64,000 bases of DNA from Smallanthus sonchifolius (GCA_023525975.1 CM042020.1:15368001-15432000); one strand, 5' to 3'. Counted from the stretch's first letter, positions 33,674 to 46,000 are shown. Numbers and translations: made by a program. Notes: generated by a model from the sequence alone, not told the origin.

Positions 33674-34296
33674 GCGACCCACCTCCCGAAACTACTGAGT
33701 TCAAGAACAGTAATGTCTAGTGTCATTTAGGAGCCCTACCTTATATGTATGACTTTATTATACAGATAGTGGGTGACCTTAGTGACGTTTCGAAACCAGC
33801 TATTATACTTCAGGGACCCGCCCATCAGGTGAGTTCTATGTGCCCCCTTCTAAGTTATGTGCAAATGATTTATAAATGTTTTGGGGCTGAAATGTATACA
33901 CTAAATGAATAAATGAAATGAATGTCAATGTGACCATACGTGATATATTAAGGTATATGTGTAGATACATATGAAAGTGAATAATGAATTATGAACAAAG
34001 AACAACACGTATGTTTACAAAGAATGAATGAATGAATGGTATAACGTAAATAAATGAAATCTTGCTTTATAAATATATATATTGCATGCTAAGAATGTAA
34101 GTATACGTTATGGACGGAAACGAAGCTAACGGCTACTACGGTAGACGGACGACCACTTGACTATTATGCAGCTAGAGAAGGAAGTCTAGAAAGTTAGACT
34201 AATTAAAGGCCACTACGGTGGAGTAAGTCGCTAAAACAATATGCGGCTGCATAATTAGCTCAAGTGGGAAACGGATGCCTTAGGGCAGACGGGCGA

Positions 34297-34392
34297 ATAT
34301 GACGGACTACGACGGTAGGACGGTAAAGATATGACGGACTACTTCGGTAGGACGGTAAAGATATGACGGACTACTTCGGTAGGACGGTAAAG
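34297..34392. repeat. 32-bp tandem repeat, 3 copies
   Basis: Three units begin ATATGACGGACTAC and contain GGTAGGACGGTAAAG; the first has GACGG where the others have TTCGG. The same array is in the 3' LTR at 41394-41489. Shorter related phrases (ACTACGGTAGACGG) flank it. Confidence 0.88.
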
Positions 34393-35026
34393 ATATGACG
34401 GACGGTTTCTAGTGCCGGACGGTTAAGTAAAAGGGCTACGACGGTAGCTCGAGGGCGTATGTCTTTGTGATATACGTACCGTAAGATGGGTTGATCACCC
34501 TTATGTGTATGACCAATAAATGGTAAAGAAAGTAAAGGTGAATGCATATCTATGTAATCACGTAAGAAAGATAAAGAAAGAATGGTAAGAAAAGTGAAAG
34601 AAAAAGGGTGAACGCATATATATATATATGTAATCACATTATTAAAGAAAAGAAAGATGAAAGAAAAGCAAAAGTTATGAATACGTATTTATATGAATGA
34701 CTTTATAATAATGTTTACTTATGAAGTAAAGAAAAGAATGTTTATATCTAAACGCATTAAACTAGAACTCACCAGCGTTAGCTGACTTTAGTATACATTT
34801 CAGGTAAAGGAAGAAAAGGTCGTGCGATGGCGTGAAGGTTACCCGGCACAAGACTGACATCCCACTTTTGTTTGTTAAGACAATGTTGTGTTTTTAATTG
34901 TTAAGACTTCCGCTGTTATGTAATGTAATTGAATGATGAATGTTTTAAATTTAAGTTCAGTATTTATGGCTATGTTTATGAGTAAATCCAACAAGTGAGG
35001 TCACCCGGGAAAGGGGCCTTACAAGT

Positions 35027-35038
35027 TGGTATCAGAGC
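35027..35038 (+). other. Primer-binding site (tRNA-Met type), family C
   Basis: TGGTATCAGAGC lies three bases after the LTR end. The leader to gag (35039-35376) has no ORF. Confidence 0.93.
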
Positions 35039-35376
35039 AATAGTTTGAGAGATTCAGACATCCCTAAATGTCTGGACTCAAACTGATTATGGGACCAACG
35101 CACGGATGTCAGTATGGGTAACCAACGCCAACGCAGCACGGTAAGTAAGTACTAAAGCTAATGCTCTAAATAAGGATAGATACCTTAACTTAGAACAAAT
35201 AGATGTCAATGTCACAACCGATTTGAAGAGTTTTGAACCCGAAAAGCAATGTAAATTGGTAATCACAAACCGGTCACTGTAATTAAAAATTTACCTTGCT
35301 CGTACTGTTCCAAACTATGATCTGAAGTAATGACATTGATGTATTCCCTTTATGACTATCAGGAAATTAAGAAATT

Positions 35377-38300
35377 ATGGCTGGCGGAGGAAGAACTGGA
35401 CGCCGAGGCGGTCGCACTGGCCGACGAGGTAGACCTCCGTTGAATCAAAGACTAGAAGAAGAAGAGAGTGTGCACGCGGAACACACCGAGAGTGTACACG
35501 AAACAGAAGTGACCCCAGCTGGAGACGACAATCCAGGGCCGATACAGTTGGAACCCGAAGTCAGGGATGCTATTGCCCGTGAAGTTGTGCTCACACTGAA
35601 GAAGGTATTGCCTGATCTACTATCTGAGGCAATAAAGAAAAGTAAAGAGGAGGATGAAGGGAACAATGAAGAGAAAATTTATGATAGTGACGGGGATGAA
35701 GTAAAAGTGGCAGCAAGCAATCGTGGGTGTACTTACAAAGGATTCAAGGACGGAGACCCACCTAAGTTTGATGGAACCAAGGATTCGGTGGCCACGTTCG
35801 AATGGATCGAGAGGATGAACGCAGTCATCAACATCAGCGAGTGTCGACCAGACCAAGCTGTTAAATATGTTGCTCATTCTTTCACCAATGAAGCACTAGG
35901 TTGGTGGAGAAATATTCAAAGAACAAAGTCACCACATGCTCTTACCAGAATGACATGGGAGGACTTGAAAAAGCTCGTAATCCAAAAGTTCTGCCCACAA
36001 AATGAGATTGATCGTGTGGAGAACGAGTTCCTGAACTTCAAGGCTGGCAACAAGACTCATCGCCAGTATACATCAAGATTCAATGAACTGGCTCAACTAG
36101 TACCACACCTGGTGGAAACTGAAGATCGTTTGATCAAGTACTATGTTAAGGGATTGCCACAGCGGGTCCGTGTTCATGTAAAAGCTAACCTACCCTCGAC
36201 CTTCGAGTCGGTAGTGAATCTGAGCGGAATCGTCTACGACGATTATGCCAATGAGGACCCACCAACAGAGACCCAAAAGAGAAAGTGGGGGAACCCGTCT
36301 AGAGGCACAGGAAGAGGGAACGTAACAACTGAAACTAAGAAGCCAAGGTCGGACGAATATGAAACATGCAAGAAATGTGGAAGGCAACATCTTGGCGAAT
36401 GTAAAATCGGCACCATCACATGCTATAAGTGCGGGAAGCCGGGGCACTTCTCTCGAGAATGTGTAAGAGACGTCAAGTGTCAAGTATGTGGATTGTTTGG
36501 ACATCTGACAAAGAACTGCAGGAAGGCCGGCCAATCTGGTTCGGGAAAAGAAAAGGAAAAGGAACAGCCAAAGGCTAGGACTCGGGCCTATGCTTTAACC
36601 GAGGAAGAAGCAAGAGGAAACCCTGACGTCGTGTCGGGTACGTTCCTAGTAAATGATGAACATGCTGCTATTCTGTTTGATTCTGGTGCTAGTAAAAGTT
36701 TTATATCCACTGCATTTAGCCGCAAATTAGACTGCACAATCACTAGCCTTATAAGGGCCTTTAGCGTACAAACTGCTATTGGTAAAAACTCAGTAGTCAT
36801 CCAAGTGACTGACGATTGCATGGTAGAAATAGAGGGCCATAAGTTTCCATCTAAATTGTACCTTCTAACCTTAGGAGGATTCGATGTAGTATTGGGCATG
36901 GATTGGTTAGCTGCCAACGAAGCTCAAATCATATGTAAACGAAAGATGATACATCTCAAGGCCACTGACGGCAGTCCGATTACGATTTATGGTGACTGGA
37001 ATAGCACAATGCCGAACGTCATCTCGATGATCAAGGCCGAAAGTTACATGAGGCGCGGTTGCGAAGCTTATCTGGCGTATGTTATTGACGATAGAATGAA
37101 AACGAAAGAGCTAAAAGATGTACCCGTGGTGTGCAATTTTCCAGAAGTGTTCCCAGAGGACCTACCTGGTTTGCCGCTCGATCGGGAAATAGAATTTCAG
37201 ATTGACTTACTGCCAGGAGCTGAGCCCGTTGCCAAGGCACCATACCGATTGGCTCCGTCAGAAATGAAAGAATTAATGTCCCAACTTGAAGAATTAACAG
37301 AGAAAGGATTTATCAGACCGAGCATCTCACCATGGGGCGCTCCGGTATTATTTGTAAAGAAAAAGGACGGCAGCATGCGCATGTGCATCGACTACCGTGA
37401 ACTGAACAAGAGAACAGTAAAGAACAAATACCCACTGCCTAGAATAGACGACCTCTTTGATCAATTACAAGGCGCGAGTTGGTTCTCAAAGATTGATCTC
37501 AGGTCGGGTTACCACCAATTGAAAGTAAGAGAGGAAGATGTACCGAAAACTGCGTTTCGTACGCGTTATGGGCATTATGAATTTCTCGTGATGTCCTTCG
37601 GATTAACTAACGCACCAGCAGCATTTATGGATTTAATGAACAGAGTATGCCGACCCATGTTGGATCGATCAGTAATAGTTTTTATAGATGACATCCTCAT
37701 ATATTCAAAGAATGAAGGTGATCACCACTGTCACCTAAGAGAAGTATTGGAGGTGCTAAAGCAGGAAAAGTTGTACGCAAAATTCTCCAAATGCGCGTTC
37801 TGGCTTAGGGAAGTCCAATTCCTAGGTCATGTAATAAACCCAAACGGCATCATGGTGGATCCTGCAAAGATCGAGACAGTAAAGGAATGGAACACCCCAA
37901 AGACACCAACAGATATACGAAGCTTTCTAGGGTTGGCAGGCTACTATCGAAGGTTCATCCAAGATTTCTCAAGAATTGCCTCGCCGCTAACCAAACTGAC
38001 ACGGAAGGAAGCAAAGTATGAATGGGGTCCAACCCAAAACAACGCGTTTGAGGAACTTAAGACACAATTAACTCAAGCTCCAGTATTAACACTACCTGAG
38101 GGAAATGAAGACTTAGTAGTCTACTCTGACGCTTCAGGGCAAGGATTAGGGTGCGTACTCATGCAACGAGGAAAGGTAATTGCTTATGCATCGCGGCAAC
38201 TAAAGGTTCATGAAGTTAACTACCCAACACATGATCTAGAATTAGCAGCAGTAGTTTTCGCGTTGAAAATATGGAGACACTACTTGTATGGAGTTAAATG

Positions 38301-39945
38301 CACCATCTACTCCGATCACAAAAGCTTGAAATACTTTTTCGAACAAAAGGAACTAAACATGAGGCAAAGAAGATGGTTAGAGCTACTGAAAGACTATGAC
38401 TGTGAGATATTGTACCATCCAGGCAAGGCAAACGTAGTGGCTGACGCTTTAAGTAGAAAGGAAGAATCGGCACCTATCCGGATCAAAGCGTGTCAGTTAA
38501 TTATAACGCCAGACTTAATGGGTGAAATATCAAAGGCACAAGATGAAGCATTGTTAGAAAGAAATGTGAAACGGGAAAGAATAGTAGGACAACAAGGGAA
38601 CTTAGATGCGAATGCATACGGGGTACGAACTAGGTTTGGCCGGATGTGGATACCTAAGATTGGTAAGCTTAGAGCCAAAATACTCGATGAGGCCCATAAG
38701 TCTCGCTATTCTATCCACCCCGGGACAAACAAAATGTATCAAGACTTGAAGAAAGAATACTGGTGGCCTGGCATGAAGAATGATGTGACAGAATACGTGA
38801 GCAAGTGCCTAACGTGTTCTCTAGTTAAGGCCGAGCACCAGAAGCCATGCGGTAAAATGCAACCTTTGCCAATACCGGAATGGAAGTGGGAGGAGATCAC
38901 GATGGACTTCATTACCAAGCTACCGCGAACAGCTAAAGGCAATGATACCATTTGGGTGATCGTCGACCGCTTGACAAAGAGTGCTCACTTCTTGCCAATA
39001 CGAGAAACTTCTTCTTCTGAAAAGCTAGCAGAAGTATTTATCAAGGAAATTGTGAGCAGACATGGTATGCCGCTGTCGATTGTGTCTGACAGGGATACTA
39101 GATTCACGTCAAGGTTTTGGAAGAAATTCAATGAAGCAATGGGCACTAGACTGAACATCAGCACCGCTTACCACCCCCAAACCGATGGACAATCGGAAAG
39201 GACCATTCAGACCTTGGAGGACATGCTCCAGGCCTGTATCATTGACTTCGGTGGGAGTTGGGACAGCCATCTACCATTGGCAGAATTTTCATATAACAAC
39301 AGCTATCACTCGACTATTGGCATGCCGCCATTTGAAATGTTGTATGGGAGGAAATGTAGGACCCCGGTTTGTTGGGGGGAAATTGGACAGAAGGATTTTG
39401 CAAGTCTCGAAGTGGTCAAAGCTACTTCTGAGAAATTTGATCAAATCAAAGCTCGTATGAAAGCCGCAAAAGACAGACAGAAATCATACGCGGATAAGAG
39501 AAGGAGGGATTTAGAGTTTCAAGTAGGGGACATGGTACTGTTGAAAGTATCACCGTGGAAAGGAATCATTCGGTTCAGAAAGCGTGGCAAACTAAGTCCA
39601 AGGTTTGTCGGACCTTTCGAGATTGTAGCAAGAGTGGGTCAAGTTGCTTACAGACTCGACCTACCCGTCGAGCTTAGTGGAATACACCCTACATTCCACA
39701 TATCACACTTACGCAAGTGCCTTGCTGACGATACGGCTCACATACCTTATGACGAAATCGAAGTAGATAACAGCTTGAACTATGTAGAAGAACCAATAGC
39801 TATTCTTGACAGAGCCGAGAAACGATTACGCTATAAGTCGATCCCTTTAGTCAAAATACAATGGAAACACAGAAAGGGGTCCGAGGCTACTTGGGAGAAA
39901 GAAGACGAGATGAAGGAACTGTATCCCCAGTTGTTTAACGTGTAA
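35377..39945 (+). CDS. Intact gag-pol polyprotein, Tekay/Del-like chromovirus (family C)
   Basis: This is a 1522-codon single frame. In order: a G/R-rich start; an acidic linker; the Retrotrans_gag core (residues about 115-280, ALGWWRNIQ, QKFCPQNEIDRVENEFL); CCHC-type knuckles at C330 (CKKCGRQHLGEC, shortened), C349 and C368; aspartic protease with D435-S-G; RT with FIDD at D771-D772; RNase H with D918; integrase zinc finger HKSRYSIHPG (from 1107) with CLTCS; and integrase core D1177, D1238 and E1274 in D-D-35-E spacing. It ends in a chromodomain-like stretch (LVKIQWKHRKGSEATWEKEDEM). The usual length and full set of catalytic residues suggest a functional enzyme set. Gag, PR, RT-RH and IN would be released by cleavage and act in cytoplasmic particles, then the nucleus. 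Confidence 0.95.
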   Translation: MAGGGRTGRRGGRTGRRGRPPLNQRLEEEESVHAEHTESVHETEVTPAGDDNPGPIQLEPEVRDAIAREVVLTLKKVLPDLLSEAIKKSKEEDEGNNEEKIYDSDGDEVKVAASNRGCTYKGFKDGDPPKFDGTKDSVATFEWIERMNAVINISECRPDQAVKYVAHSFTNEALGWWRNIQRTKSPHALTRMTWEDLKKLVIQKFCPQNEIDRVENEFLNFKAGNKTHRQYTSRFNELAQLVPHLVETEDRLIKYYVKGLPQRVRVHVKANLPSTFESVVNLSGIVYDDYANEDPPTETQKRKWGNPSRGTGRGNVTTETKKPRSDEYETCKKCGRQHLGECKIGTITCYKCGKPGHFSRECVRDVKCQVCGLFGHLTKNCRKAGQSGSGKEKEKEQPKARTRAYALTEEEARGNPDVVSGTFLVNDEHAAILFDSGASKSFISTAFSRKLDCTITSLIRAFSVQTAIGKNSVVIQVTDDCMVEIEGHKFPSKLYLLTLGGFDVVLGMDWLAANEAQIICKRKMIHLKATDGSPITIYGDWNSTMPNVISMIKAESYMRRGCEAYLAYVIDDRMKTKELKDVPVVCNFPEVFPEDLPGLPLDREIEFQIDLLPGAEPVAKAPYRLAPSEMKELMSQLEELTEKGFIRPSISPWGAPVLFVKKKDGSMRMCIDYRELNKRTVKNKYPLPRIDDLFDQLQGASWFSKIDLRSGYHQLKVREEDVPKTAFRTRYGHYEFLVMSFGLTNAPAAFMDLMNRVCRPMLDRSVIVFIDDILIYSKNEGDHHCHLREVLEVLKQEKLYAKFSKCAFWLREVQFLGHVINPNGIMVDPAKIETVKEWNTPKTPTDIRSFLGLAGYYRRFIQDFSRIASPLTKLTRKEAKYEWGPTQNNAFEELKTQLTQAPVLTLPEGNEDLVVYSDASGQGLGCVLMQRGKVIAYASRQLKVHEVNYPTHDLELAAVVFALKIWRHYLYGVKCTIYSDHKSLKYFFEQKELNMRQRRWLELLKDYDCEILYHPGKANVVADALSRKEESAPIRIKACQLIITPDLMGEISKAQDEALLERNVKRERIVGQQGNLDANAYGVRTRFGRMWIPKIGKLRAKILDEAHKSRYSIHPGTNKMYQDLKKEYWWPGMKNDVTEYVSKCLTCSLVKAEHQKPCGKMQPLPIPEWKWEEITMDFITKLPRTAKGNDTIWVIVDRLTKSAHFLPIRETSSSEKLAEVFIKEIVSRHGMPLSIVSDRDTRFTSRFWKKFNEAMGTRLNISTAYHPQTDGQSERTIQTLEDMLQACIIDFGGSWDSHLPLAEFSYNNSYHSTIGMPPFEMLYGRKCRTPVCWGEIGQKDFASLEVVKATSEKFDQIKARMKAAKDRQKSYADKRRRDLEFQVGDMVLLKVSPWKGIIRFRKRGKLSPRFVGPFEIVARVGQVAYRLDLPVELSGIHPTFHISHLRKCLADDTAHIPYDEIEVDNSLNYVEEPIAILDRAEKRLRYKSIPLVKIQWKHRKGSEATWEKEDEMKELYPQLFNV

Positions 39946-39970
39946 CAGGTTTCGAGGACGAAACCTCATT

Positions 39971-39984
39971 AAGGAGGGTAGACT
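39971..39984 (+). other. Polypurine tract, family C
   Basis: AAGGAGGGTAGACT lies directly before the 3' LTR and 26 bp after the gag-pol stop; it would prime plus-strand synthesis. Confidence 0.75.
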
Positions 39985-42122
39985 TGTAACATCCCAAATA
40001 ATGACAAGACAAATAGAAAAGGGAAATAAAGTGGGCTTGGCCAAAATTTCGGCCCATGGGCCGAAAAGAAAAGGGGGAAACCCCATTACAAAACAGCAGC
40101 TTCAACCCAAACCCCTCTCATTTCATCTTCCTACGCAAGAATACGAGAGAGAGAGAGAGAGAGAGCGATCGGCTTGTGAAGAAAACCGCAAGGAGAAGAC
40201 TCAAGGGCTCGGGAATCATCCGACTCCACCATTTCAACGCATAGCAACAGAAATCGGGCCTGTTGAGGTAAGCATCGCCTCTGATTCTGAGTCTTTGCAT
40301 GTCTCGGGTTTAAATCAAATAAAGATACGATTTTCGCATATGAAACTTGAAACAAATCACGTATTTGAACTCAAGAACGATAAAGGAAGGTGTTTAACGT
40401 AAAATGTTCAAGGTTTAATCGATTGGAAATAAGTTGGCTGGAGCAAGGTTCTGGTCAGGGAAGATGCAGACCCATGACTCGAAACTATAGTTTCGATACA
40501 TGCAGACCCATCGAAACTACTCTAGTTTCGATAGTCATGTTTGACTCGAAACTATCTAGTTTCGATAGCAGCCAATGACTCGAAACGACTATAGTTTCGA
40601 TAGGAACTCAGGACTCGAAACTACCTAGTTTCGAGTGTCACCTTGAACCTAAACTAAGATTTTTCATAAGTTAATGACTCGAAACTACCTAGTTTCGATA
40701 GAAGGATTATGACTCGAAACTACCTAGTTTCGAGTGTAAGACCATAGCTCGAAACTACCATAGTTTCGATGCGACCCACCTCCCGAAACTACTGAGTTCA
40801 AGAACAGTAATGTCTAGTGTCATTTAGGAGCCCTACCTTATATGTATGACTTTATTATACAGATAGTGGGTGACCTTAGTGACGTTTCGAAACCAGCTAT
40901 TATACTTCAGGGACCCGCCCATCAGGTGAGTTCTATGTGCCCCCTTCTAAGTTATGTGCAAATGATTTATAAATGTTTTGGGGCTGAAATGTATACACTA
41001 AATGAATAAATGAAATGAATGTCAATGTGACCATACGTGATATATTAAGGTATATGTGTAGATACATATGAAAGTGAATAATGAATTATGAACAAAGAAC
41101 AACACGTATGTTTACAAAGAATGAATGAATGAATGGTATAACGTAAATAAATGAAATCTTGCTTTATAAATATATATATATTGCATGCTAAGAATGTAAG
41201 TATACGTTATGGACGGAAACGAAGCTAACGGCTACTACGGTAGACGGACGACCACTTGACTATTATGCAGCTAGAGAAGGAAGTCTAGAAAGTTAGACTA
41301 ATTAAAGGCCACTACGGTGGAGTAAGTCGCTAAAACAATATGCGGCTGCATAATTAGCTCAAGTGGGAAACGGATGCCTTAGGGCAGACGGGCGAATATG
41401 ACGGACTACGACGGTAGGACGGTAAAGATATGACGGACTACTTCGGTAGGACGGTAAAGATATGACGGACTACTTCGGTAGGACGGTAAAGATATGACGG
41501 ACGGTTTCTAGTGCCGGACGGTTAAGTAAAAGGGCTACGACGGTAGCTCGAGGGCGTATGTCTTTGTGATATACGTACCGTAAGATGGGTTGATCACCCT
41601 TATGTGTATGACCAATAAATGGTAAAGAAAGTAAAGGTGAATGCATATCTATGTAATCACGTAAGAAAGATAAAGAAAGAATGGTAAGAAAAGTGAAAGA
41701 AAAAGGGTGAACGCATATATATATATATGTAATCACATTATTAAAGAAAAGAAAGATGAAAGAAAAGCAAAAGTTATGAATACGTATTTATATGAATGAC
41801 TTTATAATAATGTTTACTTATGAAGTAAAGAAAAGAATGTTTATATCTAAACGCATTAAACTAGAACTCACCAGCGTTAGCTGACTTTAGTATACATTTC
41901 AGGTAAAGGAAGAAAAGGTCGTGCGATGGCGTGAAGGTTACCCGGCACAAGACTGACATCCCACTTTTGTTTGTTAAGACAATGTTGTGTTTTTAATTGT
42001 TAAGACTTCCGCTGTTATGTAATGTAATTGAATGATGAATGTTTTAAATTTAAGTTCAGTATTTATGGCTATGTTTATGAGTAAATCCAACAAGTGAGGT
42101 CACCCGGGAAAGGGGCCTTACA
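39985..42122 (+). repeat. 3' LTR, family C
   Basis: Near-identical copy of 32890-35023. I see two base changes (near 40117 and 40133), a longer (AG)n run and a longer TA run near 41172. Palindromes are at 40479-40770. Confidence 0.95.
40479..40770. repeat. Palindrome cluster, 3' LTR of family C
   Basis: Same eight copies as at 33382-33673, with no visible difference. Confidence 0.9.
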
Positions 42123-42127
42123 TGAAC

Positions 42128-42458
42128 TGTATGCACACAACACATGTTTTGCTATCACACTATTAAACCTATGCATTCTCACCAACTTTTTAGTTGACCC
42201 TGTTTTAACCATGTTTCAGGTACCAATGTTTGAAGTAATCAAGATATGCTACACATAGGATTTTGGACCTAGAATTCAATTAAACCAGTTTATTCTATGT
42301 AATTTACATTTTCGTTTTGTGGATTGTTTGTGTTTTTATTGAACTTATTGATTGCAATGAAAACAATTATTAAATATTCAAACTTTAGCAAACCATGAGC
42401 AATGAACAGTCTGCACGCTTCACGCCCCGACGTTTCCGCCGTCGGTTGGGGTGTGACA
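42128..42458 (+). repeat. 5' LTR of the autonomous family-B element, part 2
   Basis: It resumes the sequence broken at 32889 and ends GTGTGACA at 42458. Confidence 0.92.
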
Positions 42459-42461
42459 GAT

Positions 42462-42473
42462 TGGTATCAGAGC
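42462..42473 (+). other. Primer-binding site (tRNA-Met type), autonomous family B
   Basis: TGGTATCAGAGC lies three bases after the LTR end. The 578-bp leader to gag (42474-43051) has no ORF of note and matches part of the non-autonomous element's leader. Confidence 0.93.
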
Positions 42474-43051
42474 CTTGGTTATAGGGAATTAGGTTATTAG
42501 ACACCTTTGACCTAGACTATAACTTTAGGATACCCACTTATGCCATGCTACATGATTTACATGCTATGTGCTACATGCTATATGATATATACTATATGTT
42601 TTTATATGTAAATATAAATATAAAATAAACAATATCCCTACCCATATCCTAAGCCACACATCCTTCTTGCCTGCTTCCATGTTTATAAGATTTTCTCTTA
42701 CACCCGTTAAGTCTTTTTAGACTTTGTTTAATTGTTAAAGGACACGTGCAATCTGGAAGAGTGACACCTGTATTCTGGGTTTTCTGTCTAGGAAAGTATT
42801 TCATATAAATCCCAATCAACCGAGGGATCCGTATGCTTTCCTGGGAATTCCCAGGATGAGTGTTTACTTATAGGCTAAAGCACGTCTTCTTGATAATTAT
42901 CTGAGTTTAAATTAACCTTAATATGTCATAGTACTCGAGTGATTATGTCACTATTTGAGTACAATCCGAACTATGAATTACGAATATCTATTTATCCTTC
43001 TATTTTAATCAAAGAAATTCTCACAACTATTATTGTGTCTAAATCTGTAGA

Positions 43052-46000
43052 ATGCCTCCTCGTCGTAACAACAGCAACAACAGCAATAACACTGACCTGG
43101 CTGCTCTACTCACACAGCTAGTGAATCAAATTACCCAAGCCAACAACAACAATAATGGCCATGCCAGTGGAAGTGCTGCTACTGGAGGTGGTGGTGGTGC
43201 CGCCAACCCGCCACAATGCACCTTCAAACACTTCAACTCCTGTAATCCTCTCAAATTCTATGGCAACGAAGGAGCTACGGGTCTCCTTCAATGGTTTGAA
43301 AGCATTGAGAGCACTTTTCTCAATAGCGATTGTCCCGACAACCTCCGTACTCGTCATGCTACTAGTGTCTTTCAAACAAGGGCGCTTACTTGGTGGAATG
43401 GTGAGAAAAGGACTAGGGGAGTGGATGTAGCAATGGCACTGCCGTGGGATGAGTTGAAGAGGATCATGACTGAGGAATTCTGTCCTCGAAATGAGATGAA
43501 AAAGTTGGAAGCGGAATTTTGGGATCTTGCTCAAGATAGTGGTGAAAGCTTAGCATACACCACCCGTTTTCACGAACTGAGTCTACTTGTGCCACACATG
43601 GTTACACCTCTGTCTAGGTGTATTGAAAAGTACATTGGTGGTCTACCTAGGCAAATTCAAGATACTGTGGTAGGAGGAAATCCTGCTACTCTAGAAGATG
43701 CTATCCGTTTGTCAGCCACACTTACTGACAATCATGTTAAAGCGGGTACACTTACAAGAAAGGGTGCCAAGAAACTTTCTGACACAACAACACCTCCCGC
43801 TCATATCAAGGAAGTCCAAACTGAACCATATCACAACACTAGGAAGAGAAAGGTCAAGAACTGTGCTGTAATCACTCCGACTGCTCCAGTGAATCAAGTT
43901 ACACCCATGGCTCAAAACCCAGCAAAGAAACCCTATGGGGGCAGCTACCCACTTTGCAACACTTGCAATTATCATCACCCTCCAAGCATACCTTGTCGCC
44001 TTTGCAACCACTGCGGGAAACATGGCCACACAGCCAATATTTGTCGAGCCAAGGTACTTGCTAACCAAACCAACCCAGCAAATCAAGCCAATCAACAAGC
44101 AGCTAACCAAGCCGTCCCAGCCATTGCAAATGGACGTGCTTGCTTCGAATGTGGCAACCCAACCCACTTCCGTAACCAGTGCCCAAGACTGGTTAATGCT
44201 GGCCAAGGAGGAGCTCGTGGGCGTGCTTTCAACATCAACGCCAATGAGGCTCAGGCCAACACTGATGTGGTTAACGGTACGTTCCTTATGAATAATCGTT
44301 ATGCTTCTATACTATTTGATACTGGAGCCGATAAAAGTTTTGTGTCACTAGACTTTGAACCGTTACTTGCAAAAACCCGGTCTAAACTAGAGAAAACCTT
44401 TACCGTTGAGGTAGCCGATGGTAACACCGTTACAATTGACACCATCATTTATGATTGCTCCCTAGAACTAAATAAATACACTTTTCCAATCAACCTCGTA
44501 CCAATGCCATTAGGGAGTTTTGACGTCATCATAGGCATGGATTGGTTGTCGAAACACCATGCCGAAGTCATGTGCTTTGAAAAATGTATCCGTATACCAC
44601 TCCCATCCGGTGAAACGTTGACGGTCTTTGGCGAGAAACCTTGCAAAGGACTCAAACTAATGTCATGCATTTCCGTCCAAAAGTATATACGAAAGAAGTG
44701 CATGGTTTTCCTAGCCCATGTTATCCAAAAAGAAGACAAGAAGAGGAGTGTACAAGACATCCCCATCGTTCGGGATTTTCCTGAAGTTTTTCCTGATGAC
44801 TTACCAGGTCTTCCACCTGTTCGGCAAGTGGAATTTCGCATCGATCTTATACCTGGGGCAAACCCGGTAGCTAAAGCTCCATACCGGCTTGCACCTTCCG
44901 AGATGCAAGAACTTGCAAGCCAACTTCAAGAACTCGCCGACAAAGGTTTCATTCGGCCGAGTCATTCACCGTGGGGTGCACCAGTCTTGTTTGTTAAAAA
45001 GAAGGATGGTTCATTCCGCATGTGTATTGACTATCGAGAACTCAACAAACTTACAATCAAAAACCGCTATCCTTTACCTAGGATTGACGATCTTTTCGAT
45101 CAACTCCAAGGTTCTACCTACTTCTCAAAGATTGATCTTCGATCTGGTTATCATCAACTCCGTGTGCAAGAGGAGGATATTCCCAAGACTGCCTTCCGAA
45201 CGAGATATGGTCACTACGAGTTCATGGTTATGCCTTTTGGGCTAACCAATGCACCTGCTATTTTCATGGACCTCATGAATCGCATGTGCAAACCATATCT
45301 TGATAAATTTGTGATCGTGTTCATTGACGACATCTTGATCTATTCCAAGACCAAGGAAGATCATGAGCAGCATCTTAGACTGATTTTGGATCTCTTGAAA
45401 GACGAACAGCTATACGCCAAGTTCTCCAAGTGTGATTTTTGGCTAAAGGAAGTACAATTTTTGGGTCACGTTGTCAGTGAAAAGGGAATTCATGTTGACC
45501 CCGCCAAAATTGAAGCTGTTAAGAATTGGAAAGCTCCTAAAACCCCTACCGAAGTTCGTTCGTTTCTTGGTTTAGCGGGTTACTATCGAAGGTTTATTTC
45601 AAATTTCTCCAAGATCGTTGTTCCCCTCACTGCCTTAACCCAAAAAGGTAAACCTTATGAGTGGGGACCGAAACAAGAAGAAGCCTTTCAAATTCTCAAG
45701 CAAAAGTTGTGCAATGCTCCTATCCTCACCCTTCCTGAAGGTGAAGATGATCTAGTTGTTTACTATGATGCTTCGAACCAAGGTCTTGGTTGCGTTCTCA
45801 TGCAACGAGGCAAGGTGATCGCTTATGCATCAAGACAACTCAAAATCCATGAGAAGAATTATACGACGCACGATCTTGAGTTGGGTGCTGTCGTATTTGC
45901 ATTGAAGATTTGGAGACATTATCTCTACGGCACGAAATGTGTGGTGTTCACCGACCACAAAAGCCTCCAACATATCTTCAACCAAAAAGAACTCAACATG

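Larger units (their letters stand above)
32890..35023 (+). repeat. 5' LTR, family C
   Basis: It begins TGTAACATCCC and ends GGGGCCTTACA. It contains an (AG)n run near 33051, eight palindromes (33382-33673), a 32-bp triplication (34297-34392) and a TA-rich run near 34615. The small ORFs inside it are repeated exactly in the 3' LTR and are not genes. Confidence 0.95.
32890..42122 (+). mobile_element. Full-length family-C Tekay/Del-like element, very young
   Basis: LTRs are 32890-35023 (2134 bp) and 39985-42122 (2138 bp). TSD is TGAAC at 32885-32889 and 42123-42127. PBS is at 35027-35038, one uninterrupted gag-pol ORF at 35377-39945, and the polypurine tract at 39971-39984. By eye the LTRs differ by two substitutions and two dinucleotide-repeat length changes. 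It is the innermost and youngest insertion in the window, and every part needed for retrotransposition is visible. Confidence 0.95.

Noticed and set aside
43118..43534. Minus-strand ORFs opposite gag-pol (several, for example 43712-44206, 44449-44841)
   Set aside because: They are shadows of the strong plus-strand coding frame.
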